A DNA stretch of 64,000 bases from Algoriphagus resistens (GTDB lineage: Bacteria > Bacteroidota > Bacteroidia > Cytophagales > Cyclobacteriaceae): assembly GCF_001442615.1 (NCBI RefSeq), contig NZ_LMXN01000002.1, forward strand, positions 186,001 to 250,000. The letters run 5' to 3'. Below the pieces are notes generated by a model. That model had not been told where the DNA came from, searched no databases, and saw nothing but the letters and a program-made list of their open reading frames with translations. This document shows positions 54,769-63,223 of the stretch, one piece after another. How positions within the stretch are numbered: position 1 is the stretch's first letter; every line of letters starts with the position of its first letter. A program made the translations under genes and the position numbers.

Positions 54769-57255
54769 ATGCTTCAAGATTTCAATCCACTTTCCTTTGA
54801 TCTCCCTGTAGCGGAGATAATTCCACAGGTTAAAGCCCAACTTTCCAAAGTTAATTCGCTGATAATCCAAGCGCCACCGGGTGCGGGAAAGAGTACCTTA
54901 CTTCCCCTGACGTTGCTGGATGAACCCTGGTTGGCCGGAAAAAAGATCATTATCTTGGAGCCCAGGCGGTTAGCGACTAAAACCATTGCCCAGCGCATGG
55001 CATCCATGACACGTACCAAGTTGGGTGATCTGATCGGCTATAGAATCCGTTTTGAATCGGCTATTTCTGCCAAAACAAGACTGGAAGTGATCACTGAGGG
55101 AATTTTAACCCGTATGCTTCATTCGGACAATGGACTAGAAGATGTGGGCTTGGTGATCTTCGATGAGTTTCACGAGCGAAACCTGCATTCCGAGGTAGCT
55201 CTGGCGCTTTGTCGTGAGGTGCAGCAAGTGCTAAGGCCAGATCTGAGAATTTTGCTGATGTCTGCGACGATAGATGCAAAAGTGCTTTCGGGATTACTGA
55301 AATCAACGGTGATTGAGAGTAAAGGCAGACAATACCCTGTGGAAGTGAATTACATCAATGAAGTGGACGAATATGCAATAGGCGAAGATGCTGCTAGGCA
55401 GATTATCCCTTTGACCAAAGTTCATACCGGTGATTTTCTGGTTTTCCTTCCCGGACAGGGAGAGATTCGCAAAGCACAGGAGGTTTTAAGAAAGGCTTTG
55501 CCTGATGATCTGATCCTGCCTCTCTATGGACAACTCTCACCTACAGATCAGAATAGGGCGATCATGCCCCACCCATCTGGAAAAAGAAAAATTGTACTTT
55601 CTACGGATATAGCTGAAACATCCCTGACCATTGAGGGAGTGGCAGTGGTAGTCGATTCAGGCTTCGCCAAATCATCCAGATTCGATCCCAGATCCGGACT
55701 TTCTAGGCTGGTGTTGCATAGAATCAGTAAGGATTCTGCGGATCAAAGAAGTGGTCGTGCCGGACGGTTGACCGCTGGTCATAGCTATCGACTTTGGACT
55801 AAGGCCATTGAAAACCAACTCCATGAATACCGCACGCCAGAACTGATGGAAGCAGATCTAACTGGTTTGGTACTGGACATGAAAGCCTGGGGCAAGCAGG
55901 ATATTCGCGCTATGACCTGGCTTACTCCACCCCCTGCAGGCAGCTTGGCTTTGGCAGAAAAGACATTGGAATCCATAGAAGCTATCCAGGATGGAAAACT
56001 GACTCCACATGGCAAGGAAGTGCATCAGCTTCCTACGCACCCACGTATTGCCCATATGCTAATCAATGCCGAAGCAATTGATCAACTGGGTTTGGCTACT
56101 GACATCGCAGCGATTTTGGATGAACGTGATCCGCTTGGTCCTGATGCAGGCGTGGATTTGAATCTGAGGATTGAAGCACTGCGAAGATTCCGAAAACAGA
56201 ACATGGGCATTCCCGGGATAAAGAAAATAGAAAAGATGGCAGACTCCTATCGCAGGATGTTTTCCATTCCGCCAGATAATGGTCCGGTAGATCCTTGGCA
56301 GACTGGTTTGCTCCTTGCCTATGCATATCCTGAGCGGATCGCGGCAGCAAGGCCTGGGAATAACGCCCAGTTTCAGTTGGCTAACGGAAAAATAGCACAG
56401 ATTGGGCACAAGGATGATCTCGCACACGAATCATGGCTTGCCGTTGCCCACCTGGATGCCCGGGAAGGGATGGGGAAAATATGGATGGCTGCCCCTATTA
56501 ATCCGAAGGATTTGGCTCCCATGCTAAAGACTAAAGAGGTGTTGAAATGGGATAGAAAGAAAGGTGGTCTTCAGGCACATTCTGAGATTCGGATTGGATC
56601 CATAATTCTGGGAACCAGGCCACTGGAAAAGTATCTGCCAGGAGATGTAAGGGAAGCGATTTTGCAGGCCATCCGTGAGGAAGGTGAGCATTTATTGGAT
56701 TTCAATGAAGAAGTGGAGCAGTTGATTTTGCGCGTGGAATCTCTGAAACGATGGAATCCGGGTCAGAATTGGCCTGATTGGTCCAACGCAACGCTTTGCG
56801 GGAAACCTGAAACCTGGATTGCCCCATATCTGGAAGGAATACAGAAAAACGATGATTTCAAAAAGTTAAACATCAGTCAGATATTGTTGCACTCACTTGA
56901 TTTTGAGCTGCAAAATGAATTGGAAAAGCTTGCTCCTCCTGCCATTGAAGTTCCATCAGGAAGCAAAATCAAGCTTGAATATAGAAAAGAGGATATACCA
57001 TTGCTTGCGGTAAGATTACAGGAGTTGTTTGGGTTGCTGGAAACTCCCACCGTAAATAATGGGAAAGTAAATGTGCTGATTGAAATGCTTTCTCCGGGAT
57101 ACAAACCCGTACAACTTACCCAGGACCTCAAAAGCTTTTGGAAAAATGGCTATTTTGAAGTGAAGAAAGAATTGAAAAGACGCTATCCCAAGCATGAGTG
57201 GCCTGAGAATCCCCAGCAAGCAAAAGCCATCAGTGGCGTTAAAAGACGGTTTTAG
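54769..57255 (+). CDS. hrpB: ATP-dependent helicase HrpB (DEAH family)
   Basis: An 828-residue DExH-box RNA helicase-like protein of the HrpB family. Walker A is in QAPPGAGKSTLLPL (GAGKS 38-42), the Walker B DEFH is at 132-135 in FDEFHERN, and SATID is motif III. The HRISKDSADQRSGRAGRL motif VI, the helicase-associated domain and a C-terminal HrpB-specific domain (KRRYPKHEWPENP) follow. I start at ATG 54769; the frame extends three codons to a TTG. Its cellular role is not established, although related DEAH helicases act in RNA processing. Its stop overlaps the end of the convergent gene at 57252 by 4 nt. Confidence 0.94.
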   Translation: MLQDFNPLSFDLPVAEIIPQVKAQLSKVNSLIIQAPPGAGKSTLLPLTLLDEPWLAGKKIIILEPRRLATKTIAQRMASMTRTKLGDLIGYRIRFESAISAKTRLEVITEGILTRMLHSDNGLEDVGLVIFDEFHERNLHSEVALALCREVQQVLRPDLRILLMSATIDAKVLSGLLKSTVIESKGRQYPVEVNYINEVDEYAIGEDAARQIIPLTKVHTGDFLVFLPGQGEIRKAQEVLRKALPDDLILPLYGQLSPTDQNRAIMPHPSGKRKIVLSTDIAETSLTIEGVAVVVDSGFAKSSRFDPRSGLSRLVLHRISKDSADQRSGRAGRLTAGHSYRLWTKAIENQLHEYRTPELMEADLTGLVLDMKAWGKQDIRAMTWLTPPPAGSLALAEKTLESIEAIQDGKLTPHGKEVHQLPTHPRIAHMLINAEAIDQLGLATDIAAILDERDPLGPDAGVDLNLRIEALRRFRKQNMGIPGIKKIEKMADSYRRMFSIPPDNGPVDPWQTGLLLAYAYPERIAAARPGNNAQFQLANGKIAQIGHKDDLAHESWLAVAHLDAREGMGKIWMAAPINPKDLAPMLKTKEVLKWDRKKGGLQAHSEIRIGSIILGTRPLEKYLPGDVREAILQAIREEGEHLLDFNEEVEQLILRVESLKRWNPGQNWPDWSNATLCGKPETWIAPYLEGIQKNDDFKKLNISQILLHSLDFELQNELEKLAPPAIEVPSGSKIKLEYRKEDIPLLAVRLQELFGLLETPTVNNGKVNVLIEMLSPGYKPVQLTQDLKSFWKNGYFEVKKELKRRYPKHEWPENPQQAKAISGVKRRF

Positions 57256-57878
57256 GCTATATTTAGATGATCTAAATAGTCAATAAATTGTAGAAATGCA
57301 GCGATAGTAAACGGGGTCATTTGCTCATAATTCATCTGAGCGAGAAATCCATTCCGCAAAAATTGATAATCACCAGGATTGTACAATTTACTTAAAGCGG
57401 TGGACCGAAACGCTGTGTAAACCAAGTTTTCTGACTCAAGTGGATTAGTGGTAGATTTTAAAATTTCCTTTTCCAATCCACTCGGCTGGATCATTTGATC
57501 CAGCCATGAAAATCCAGTCTTCATAAAATAATTTTCTACCTGACTGACCACACTGGAAAGATCTTCCTTATTTGTAACTATAAACTTTTCTGGGAAATCA
57601 CTCCCCAGTTTGTCCAAAGGCTGAACCAGTGTCAATGAATTTTCCGCATAATGTTGGGGGGTCGGAAGATAGGAATGGATCAATTCTTCCACTTCATTAA
57701 TTCGTACTCCAAAAAAATATTCCAAATGATTTGCTTCGGGGGCTTCTGAAAAATGGATGAAAACTACTTGCTTTCCATGGGGAAATACCTTCTCAAACAA
57801 CATTTTTGAACTCTGAAGAACAAATCCTTTGTCGATGAAGAACCTCTCATGCAAACCAACAACATCCAATTTTCTCAC
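57252..57878 (-). CDS. conserved hypothetical protein
   Basis: A 208-residue cytoplasmic protein starting at GTG 57878 (MRKLDVVGLHERFF). It has alternating strands and helices (KQVVFIHFSEAPEANHLEYFFG) and no signal peptide or membrane segment. I do not recognise the family. It is convergent with hrpB (4-nt overlap) and lies 52 nt after the HEAT-like gene on the same strand, so the two probably share a transcript. Confidence 0.7.
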   Translation of the reverse strand: MRKLDVVGLHERFFIDKGFVLQSSKMLFEKVFPHGKQVVFIHFSEAPEANHLEYFFGVRINEVEELIHSYLPTPQHYAENSLTLVQPLDKLGSDFPEKFIVTNKEDLSSVVSQVENYFMKTGFSWLDQMIQPSGLEKEILKSTTNPLESENLVYTAFRSTALSKLYNPGDYQFLRNGFLAQMNYEQMTPFTIAAFLQFIDYLDHLNIA

Positions 57879-57930
57879 GACTAACTACATTTTATTGTAC
57901 AATTGCAACGCAACAATCGGGCAACAGTAT

Positions 57931-58458
57931 CTAGTTTTCTGAAAATAATTCTCTGATTTCATTCAAAATCGGTTCTACTTCCTGTTTTTTTAATGTTAGA
58001 CTCCCTTCATCTTCTGGATTATGGAGGTAATGATTCCAGTGCTTCTCAGCTTTGCGAAGTGTTCGCGGGGTCATATCAAATTCCACTTCATCCAGATACA
58101 TCTTGGCCAGTGTCTGTGCTTTGAAATTCCCGAAGAGAAAAACACGAAAGATATCCACAAAGCGCAGGCCCAAGTCGAACTCCTCCAAAATCTGAACAAA
58201 TGCGCCTTGATGAGAACGGTTTTTTCTATCATTGATTGCATCAAAAATCGCATCCAATGATTCTTCATTAAACTCAGACTGCGAAAGTGCCCTGCAAGCC
58301 AGGTATGCAACTTCCCAATTATCCCCTTTCACTAGTTCGATCACCTTGTCTCTTCCGTTTTCATCCAGAAGTTTTCCCAGTTTATCTGCAAAATAAAAAG
58401 CTTCCTTTTCATTTGGATCACTCATGCGCCTGATCAAGCCTTGGATTTCCTCGTCCAT
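57931..58458 (-). CDS. HEAT/armadillo-like repeat protein
   Basis: A 175-residue, all-helical, acidic protein. Repeated helix pairs of the HEAT type are visible (FADKLGKLLDENGRDKVIELV, NWEVAYLACRALSQ, AIFDAINDRKN, QILEEF), followed by a C-terminal helical cap. Such proteins serve as protein-binding scaffolds. It lies directly upstream of the unknown gene at 57252 and divergent from the VLRF1 gene, with only 48 nt between the two starts, so a shared or overlapping promoter region is expected. Confidence 0.78.
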   Translation of the reverse strand: MDEEIQGLIRRMSDPNEKEAFYFADKLGKLLDENGRDKVIELVKGDNWEVAYLACRALSQSEFNEESLDAIFDAINDRKNRSHQGAFVQILEEFDLGLRFVDIFRVFLFGNFKAQTLAKMYLDEVEFDMTPRTLRKAEKHWNHYLHNPEDEGSLTLKKQEVEPILNEIRELFSEN

Positions 58459-58506
58459 GATTTTTCGGTTTATTTGTGCAAATATAATTGAAAAGCTTCC
58501 CCCGCT

Positions 58507-59223
58507 ATGATTTCCGGCAATCCAAAGTTAATTAGTCCAGCAACGTACCAGTCGATTCTGGAGATCAGCAAAAAGATGGGATTACCGGGCACTTTTGAAG
58601 GGACCAAACATCAATGGGTAATCTCTGAGAAGGATCCCTGGCTTGCCCGGGTTTTCCTTCCGTGGAATGCGACACCTGATAACTCCGGTAATTTATCTTT
58701 AAAAGATGATTTCCACCTGGCATTGGTAATGATCCGGGCGGGAATAGCAGTCACGGGGTATTTTCACAATGGGGAAATGCTGGATCATAAGGTTTTTCGT
58801 GCTTATATGGTTCGCCAAAAGCAAGGTAAAAGCCAAATCAAATACTTAAAGACCAAAGGAAAATCCCGGGCAGGTTCCAGGCTTAGGTTAGGAGAATCCG
58901 AGCGTTTCTTTGAGCAAATCAATGAACGCTTGCAACGGTATGCAGCTGATTATCCTATTACAACATGGGGAATCAGCTGTGGCAAAACACTTTGGCCATA
59001 CTTCTTTGACAGTACTACTCCCCCACCATTCTCCAAGAAGCAAGTGAATCTTCGTTCCATACCGTTCCATGTGCAACAGCCGGATTTTGATACATTACAA
59101 GCTGTACACAAAAAATTGAACGGAATTCATTTATTGCTTTCTGACGAAGGGCGAAGGAAATTTGAAACTATAGCGGTATCAGTAGATTCAAAACCAGAGC
59201 AACTTGACCAAGATGATTGGTAG
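58507..59223 (+). CDS. VLRF1 (Vms1/ANKZF1-like release factor 1) domain protein
   Basis: A 238-residue cytoplasmic protein homologous to the VLRF1 domain of eukaryotic Vms1/ANKZF1, which releases nascent chains from stalled 60S ribosomes in ribosome quality control. Correspondence runs along the domain: DHKVFRAYMVRQKQGKSQ (94-110, the GxxQ motif with Q110), AGSRLR (122-127), a CGKTLWPYFFD segment (158-168), and NLRSIPFHVQQPDFDTLQAV (181-200) followed by HKKLNGIHLL. ANKZF1 has HKTLHRYTVRAKRGTAQ, SAGANLR, FFGG and IPLATRRPTFQEL.. at the same points. The N-terminus (1-85) and acidic C-terminal tail are its own. There is no zinc finger, ankyrin or VIM region. A role in peptidyl-tRNA release or rescue is inferred from the conserved Gln. 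The gene is divergent from the HEAT protein. Confidence 0.87.
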   Translation: MISGNPKLISPATYQSILEISKKMGLPGTFEGTKHQWVISEKDPWLARVFLPWNATPDNSGNLSLKDDFHLALVMIRAGIAVTGYFHNGEMLDHKVFRAYMVRQKQGKSQIKYLKTKGKSRAGSRLRLGESERFFEQINERLQRYAADYPITTWGISCGKTLWPYFFDSTTPPPFSKKQVNLRSIPFHVQQPDFDTLQAVHKKLNGIHLLLSDEGRRKFETIAVSVDSKPEQLDQDDW

Positions 59224-59508
59224 TCGGTCCCGGTTATTGGATTTTTAATTTTGGATTACAAGGAAGTCTTCTGCGATTTTCTTTTCTATTATCTTTCCAA
59301 AGATAAACTTACCTGTATTGTTGAAATTGTATCAGACTGTCCGTTATAGCCGACTCTAGGTAGAGCAAGTCTATATTCCTGATCAATAATTCGGGATCTT
59401 TGTGAAGAGTTATAGTATTTCATTTATTGATGCTATCCCAATAGTAAATCTTTGCCCTGGCATTTTGCGTAGTTTGCCTTAGTTTTCATCTTTACTTACG
59501 CCACTACC

Positions 59509-60123
59509 ATGAAAAGATTTTTCTTTGGATTTATCGTAGCACTTTTAGTGATGGGAAGCATTTGGTTTTTCACCAGCAGAAAAGATAGCCGTGAGGAGCT
59601 CAATGCCAGCTCGACCATGATCCAGCAACAAATCCAGCAAGTAGGGAAATTAATAGTCACCGAAGCGTACTACTCTCAGGTTTTCACATATCGTAATTCA
59701 CAAAAACTGTTTCTAAGTCTTGTCAGCGCAGACAAAAAGGCCATAATTGTGGCAAAAGCAAAAGCAACTGTGGAATATGATCTTAGAAAACTGGAGACAG
59801 AGATTAATCCGGAAACCAAGACAGTTACTATCACCAAAATCCCAGACCCCATCCTGAATTTATATCCTGAGTTCGAATATTATGATGTGAGCCAGGATTA
59901 CTTGAATCAGTTTGAAGCCAAGGATTACAACAAAATCAAAAATAGCATTACAGATCAACTCCGGAAAAAAATTGAGGATTCAGCGTTGAGAGATGAGGCA
60001 CATGAACGTCTGGTGAGTGAACTCCTAAACATCTACATCCTAACAAAATCCCTAGGCTGGACATTGAAATATGAGGAAATCATACTAGAAGATCCAGCAC
60101 AAATGGAGAATTTATCACGATAA
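59509..60123 (+). CDS. DUF4230 domain protein
   Basis: A 204-residue protein with an N-terminal transmembrane or signal segment (about 3-21) and a periplasmic domain of DUF4230 type: VGKLIVTEAYYSQV, KKAIIVAKAKATVEYDLRK, TVTITKIPDPIL. DUF4230 proteins are membrane-anchored, common in many phyla, and without known function. It ends about 140 nt before a bidirectional terminator, convergent with the TM2 gene. Confidence 0.88.
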   Translation: MKRFFFGFIVALLVMGSIWFFTSRKDSREELNASSTMIQQQIQQVGKLIVTEAYYSQVFTYRNSQKLFLSLVSADKKAIIVAKAKATVEYDLRKLETEINPETKTVTITKIPDPILNLYPEFEYYDVSQDYLNQFEAKDYNKIKNSITDQLRKKIEDSALRDEAHERLVSELLNIYILTKSLGWTLKYEEIILEDPAQMENLSR

Positions 60124-60265
60124 CAGAAGTAAAAATTACTTTTGTGGTCTCCGCATTTACGCGCTGAATTCGGTTTCAGGAGAAATTTTATGCTTATCCA
60201 TAAACAATGAAGATCCGAGATAATTTAAGGTTCTGTGTTATAAGGATTTAAAAATAGCTTTAAGA

Positions 60266-60293
60266 GAAAAAGCCGGGATTTTCCGGCTTTTTC
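60266..60293. terminator. bidirectional rho-independent terminator
   Basis: GAAAAAGCCGG (60266-60276) and CCGGCTTTTTC (60283-60293) form a perfect 11-bp stem with a 6-nt loop. T-runs are built into the outer arms on both strands, which suits convergent genes (DUF4230 and TM2). Confidence 0.92.
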
Positions 60294-60309
60294 AACAATG
60301 AAGTTATAA

Positions 60310-60690
60310 TCATACACTCGTCTTAGTGACATCTCCAGGATAGCTTGCATTTAGCATGTTCATGGTCTCGTGTGCTACTTTGATATTGTATTCATAGGCC
60401 AGGCTCTTGTAATTGACCAAGTCAACTATGGTTCCGATAAAACAAAGCCCGATAGTCAAAATGTATAGGATACCTAAGCCTATCTGCCCTAGAATAAACC
60501 TGTGCAATCCTGCGAAGCCAAAAAAACCAAGCAGCGTCAAGATCAAGATCATTTGAGAGTCCTTTCTTCTGGCACGGTAAACCTGCGCGAAAAGAGATGC
60601 CTGATCTTCGTCCATGTTTTTCATTAAGCCCTGGATGTAGCCCAGTTCCATTCCTTCCAATTCTGGAAGGTGTCTTAGTACATTAGCCAT
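60310..60690 (-). CDS. TM2 domain protein
   Basis: A 126-residue membrane protein. The TM2 domain spans about 48-100: LILTLLGFFGFAGLHRFILGQIGLGILYILTIG, then a Gly/Phe-containing second helix FIGTIVDLVNY. The N-terminal region is soluble and rich in Glu, Met and Leu; the C-terminus is short. Function is not known. Its start overlaps the stop of the DUF2752 gene by 8 nt, so the two form an operon. Confidence 0.9.
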   Translation of the reverse strand: MANVLRHLPELEGMELGYIQGLMKNMDEDQASLFAQVYRARRKDSQMILILTLLGFFGFAGLHRFILGQIGLGILYILTIGLCFIGTIVDLVNYKSLAYEYNIKVAHETMNMLNASYPGDVTKTSV

Positions 60691-60988
60691 AATTGTGTGT
60701 TGTTTTTAAGTTTTTAATAAGTTGCCAAATTCTAGAAATAATAACCACATAGGCCAATAAAGCCAGTGGATGCATGTGCCAGGAATCCTGAAATTCTCCC
60801 CTTGCAAGAAGACTCATTGATCTTCCTAACCCACATCCAGGACACCATTCAAATCCCAGTTGACTCAGTGGACAGAGACTTAAGTGACTGTCCCCATGAG
60901 GATCCAGAAGAAGAATTGCTACCAAGCTTCCGAGCCAAAAGATCAGCTCTAGCGGCAGGGTTGCTATCCGTTGGATTATTTCTTTCAT
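60683..60988 (-). CDS. DUF2752 membrane protein
   Basis: A 101-residue inner membrane protein with two hydrophobic segments. The DUF2752 core is visible as CPLSQLGFEWCPGCGLGRSMSLLARGEF, with three conserved Cys, and HPLALLAYVVIISRIW. I chose the ATG at 60988; an upstream frame extends to 61072 without family character. The function is not known. First gene of a two-gene unit with TM2. Confidence 0.88.
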   Translation of the reverse strand: MKEIIQRIATLPLELIFWLGSLVAILLLDPHGDSHLSLCPLSQLGFEWCPGCGLGRSMSLLARGEFQDSWHMHPLALLAYVVIISRIWQLIKNLKTTHNYG

Positions 60989-61247
60989 GTTCTGTCTAAA
61001 TACGAAAAAGGTGCCATACGCCAAACATAGCCTAAAACAGGGAATTTCGCAGGTTATGCTAATTAGATGCAAAGGAAATGAACAAAAATATGTTCATAAA
61101 TGGACAGTTTTTTACATGTTTATCCAAAAATTCTTCACTACCAACCGAATTGGAAGTGAAAGATAAACGATATAAATCCTACTTGGCATCACGGACTTTT
61201 CAAATCGTATCATTTTTGTATTTTGCCTGCTCAATCAGCTTTACCCA

Positions 61248-62126
61248 ATGAATTTTAAGTTCCTTTTTCTATACTTTCCCCTACTGATTATCTCTCATTC
61301 TGGGTTTACCCAAGCAGACACTGATCTATGGGTCATTGAGACCTCCGGAAAAGGGAGTCGTCTTAACCTCAATACAGCGACGGCCAAACCCTTGACTAAC
61401 CGTCCGGAATATGATAATCAGCCAAGCTTTATAAACGAGTATCAACTCGTGTTCTCCGCTGCTGATGAAAATGGAAACCATGATATTATAGTCTATAATT
61501 TTGAGTCAGATAAATTCACAAATCTTTCTAAAACTTCTGACCGCAGCGAATTTTCGCCCAGCATCACTGATTGCGGAATGTACATTGCAGCGGTAGTAAT
61601 GGAGGAAGACAAAAAGCAAAGAATCTGGCTTTATCCTACCAGTTTTGAACCGGCAGAGCTTTTATATGATGATATTGAGCCAGTAGGATATTACGATTGG
61701 TATGACAACAAAGCTGCTATGTTTGTCCTGGGCACACCAAATAGATTGATTTATGTCCACGGACGCAATGAGATTTTGGACATTGATACAGCCACAGCCA
61801 GATCCATCAATAAACGTCCAAAAACATCTGAAATCACCTACCTGACCGAAGTATCTCCAGAAAAATCAGGCATTATCCAAAGCTATGATATTGAATCAGG
61901 TAAAAGGAAAGCGTACTTTGAAGGTCTGAAAGGTGCTCAGGACTTTATCTGGATCGACAAAAACCATTTAATGATGGCTTCTGGAAATGAAGTATTTATC
62001 AGGAAATATTCAAGTCCAGAGTGGAGGTCACTAGGGAAAGTAAAATCAGACACCCATCAAAATATTACCAGAATGGCTTATAGCGAAGATCTAAATGTAC
62101 TTGTGGTCGCTATGGATAGACTCTAA
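61248..62126 (+). CDS. exported TolB-like beta-propeller protein
   Basis: A 292-residue protein with a Sec signal peptide (cleavage near GFT-Q) and repeated WD40-like/TolB-like strands: DLWVIETSGKGSRLNL, NQPSFINEYQLVFSAADENGNHDIIVYNF, FSPSITDCGMYIAAVVMEED. Each repeat ends with an aspartate-rich turn, as in TolB-type propellers. Likely periplasmic, with a protein- or ligand-binding rather than enzymatic role. It is followed after 9 nt by the SMP-30-like gene, so the two form an operon. Confidence 0.83.
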   Translation: MNFKFLFLYFPLLIISHSGFTQADTDLWVIETSGKGSRLNLNTATAKPLTNRPEYDNQPSFINEYQLVFSAADENGNHDIIVYNFESDKFTNLSKTSDRSEFSPSITDCGMYIAAVVMEEDKKQRIWLYPTSFEPAELLYDDIEPVGYYDWYDNKAAMFVLGTPNRLIYVHGRNEILDIDTATARSINKRPKTSEITYLTEVSPEKSGIIQSYDIESGKRKAYFEGLKGAQDFIWIDKNHLMMASGNEVFIRKYSSPEWRSLGKVKSDTHQNITRMAYSEDLNVLVVAMDRL

Positions 62127-62135
62127 TCAAATACT

Positions 62136-63047
62136 ATGAACCTTATTAAATCAACCCTCTTAATGGCTGCGTTAATCGGCAGCCCCCAGGTATTTTCACA
62201 AGAAATAGAAGACAAAAAAGGAATCATCGAAAAAAATGCTGATCTGGTCAAAGTCCAGGATGGATTTTCCTTCACCGAAGGACCGGCTGTCAATAGATTT
62301 GGGGATGTATTTTTCACTGATCAGCCGAACAACCGCATTCACAAATGGAATGCTTTATCAAATGAAGTAAGCGTGTTCAAAGAAGATGCAGGAAGATCAA
62401 ACGGAATGTATTTTATGCTAGACGGTACATTGGTCGCCTGTGCTGACAACCAAAATGAACTTTGGGCTTTTGACACAGATGGAAATCATGAGGTATGGAT
62501 CACAGCATTCAAAGGCAAAAAACTAAATGGTCCGAACGATTTGTGGATACGACCCAAAGGTGGGATTTACTTTACCGACCCACTATATCCACGACCTTAC
62601 TGGGAGCGTAGCAAGGAATCAGAACAGGAAGGACAGAATGTATATTATCTTTCTGCAGACAGAACTGAGCTATTTAAGGTGACCGATGATCTGGTCCAGC
62701 CCAACGGCATCGTAGGAACCCCGGACAGCAAGTATCTTTTCGTATCCGATATAAAAGCTAAAAAGACCTATAAATACGAAATCAGAGAAGATGGCTATCT
62801 GATCAATAAAGAACTTTTCTGTGAGATGGGATCAGATGGGATGACCATCGATGAACGGGGAAATGTTTATCTGACGGGAGATGGCGTAACTGTATTTGAT
62901 CGAAAGGGTGAACAAATTGCTCATATCCCAGTTCCAGCTGGATGGACAGCGAATGTGGTTTTTGGGGCGCTTGATAGAAAAACGCTATTTATTACTGCTT
63001 CTGATGCTGTCTACACATTGAAAATGAAAACCCGGGGTGTTTGGTAA
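62136..63047 (+). CDS. exported SMP-30/gluconolactonase-like protein
   Basis: A 303-residue SMP-30/regucalcin-like six-bladed beta-propeller with a Sec signal peptide (MNLIKSTLLMAALIGSPQVFS-Q). Candidate metal-site residues: FTEGPAVNRFGDVFFTD (Glu), LNGPNDLWIRPKGGIYFTDP (Asn, Asp) and VQPNGIVGTPDSKYLFVSD (Asn, Asp). This is the calcium-dependent lactonase fold, which hydrolyses sugar lactones such as gluconolactone. Second gene of the operon with the TolB-like protein. Confidence 0.9.
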   Translation: MNLIKSTLLMAALIGSPQVFSQEIEDKKGIIEKNADLVKVQDGFSFTEGPAVNRFGDVFFTDQPNNRIHKWNALSNEVSVFKEDAGRSNGMYFMLDGTLVACADNQNELWAFDTDGNHEVWITAFKGKKLNGPNDLWIRPKGGIYFTDPLYPRPYWERSKESEQEGQNVYYLSADRTELFKVTDDLVQPNGIVGTPDSKYLFVSDIKAKKTYKYEIREDGYLINKELFCEMGSDGMTIDERGNVYLTGDGVTVFDRKGEQIAHIPVPAGWTANVVFGALDRKTLFITASDAVYTLKMKTRGVW

Positions 63048-63121
63048 GTCTTGATTAAAAATAATAAAGTGGTAAAAAGGATATGAAAAATCTGTGAAAA
63101 CCACCGGGATAAACCCAGAAA

Positions 63122-63166
63122 AAATCCTGGAGAAGAAACATGTATAGTGCTTCTTCTCCAGGATTT
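63122..63166. terminator. strong bidirectional hairpin terminator
   Basis: AAATCCTGGAGAAGAA (63122-63137) and TTCTTCTCCAGGATTT (63151-63166) form a perfect 16-bp stem with a 13-nt loop, between convergent genes. A smaller stem, CTCTTC/GAAGAG (63179-63194), follows. The T-run is short, so termination may rely on stem strength. Confidence 0.75.
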
Positions 63167-63223
63167 ATAGAGTAAGACCCTCTTCTCTTGAAGAGGAAGA
63201 CATTGAGGGTAGATTTTTTGTAA

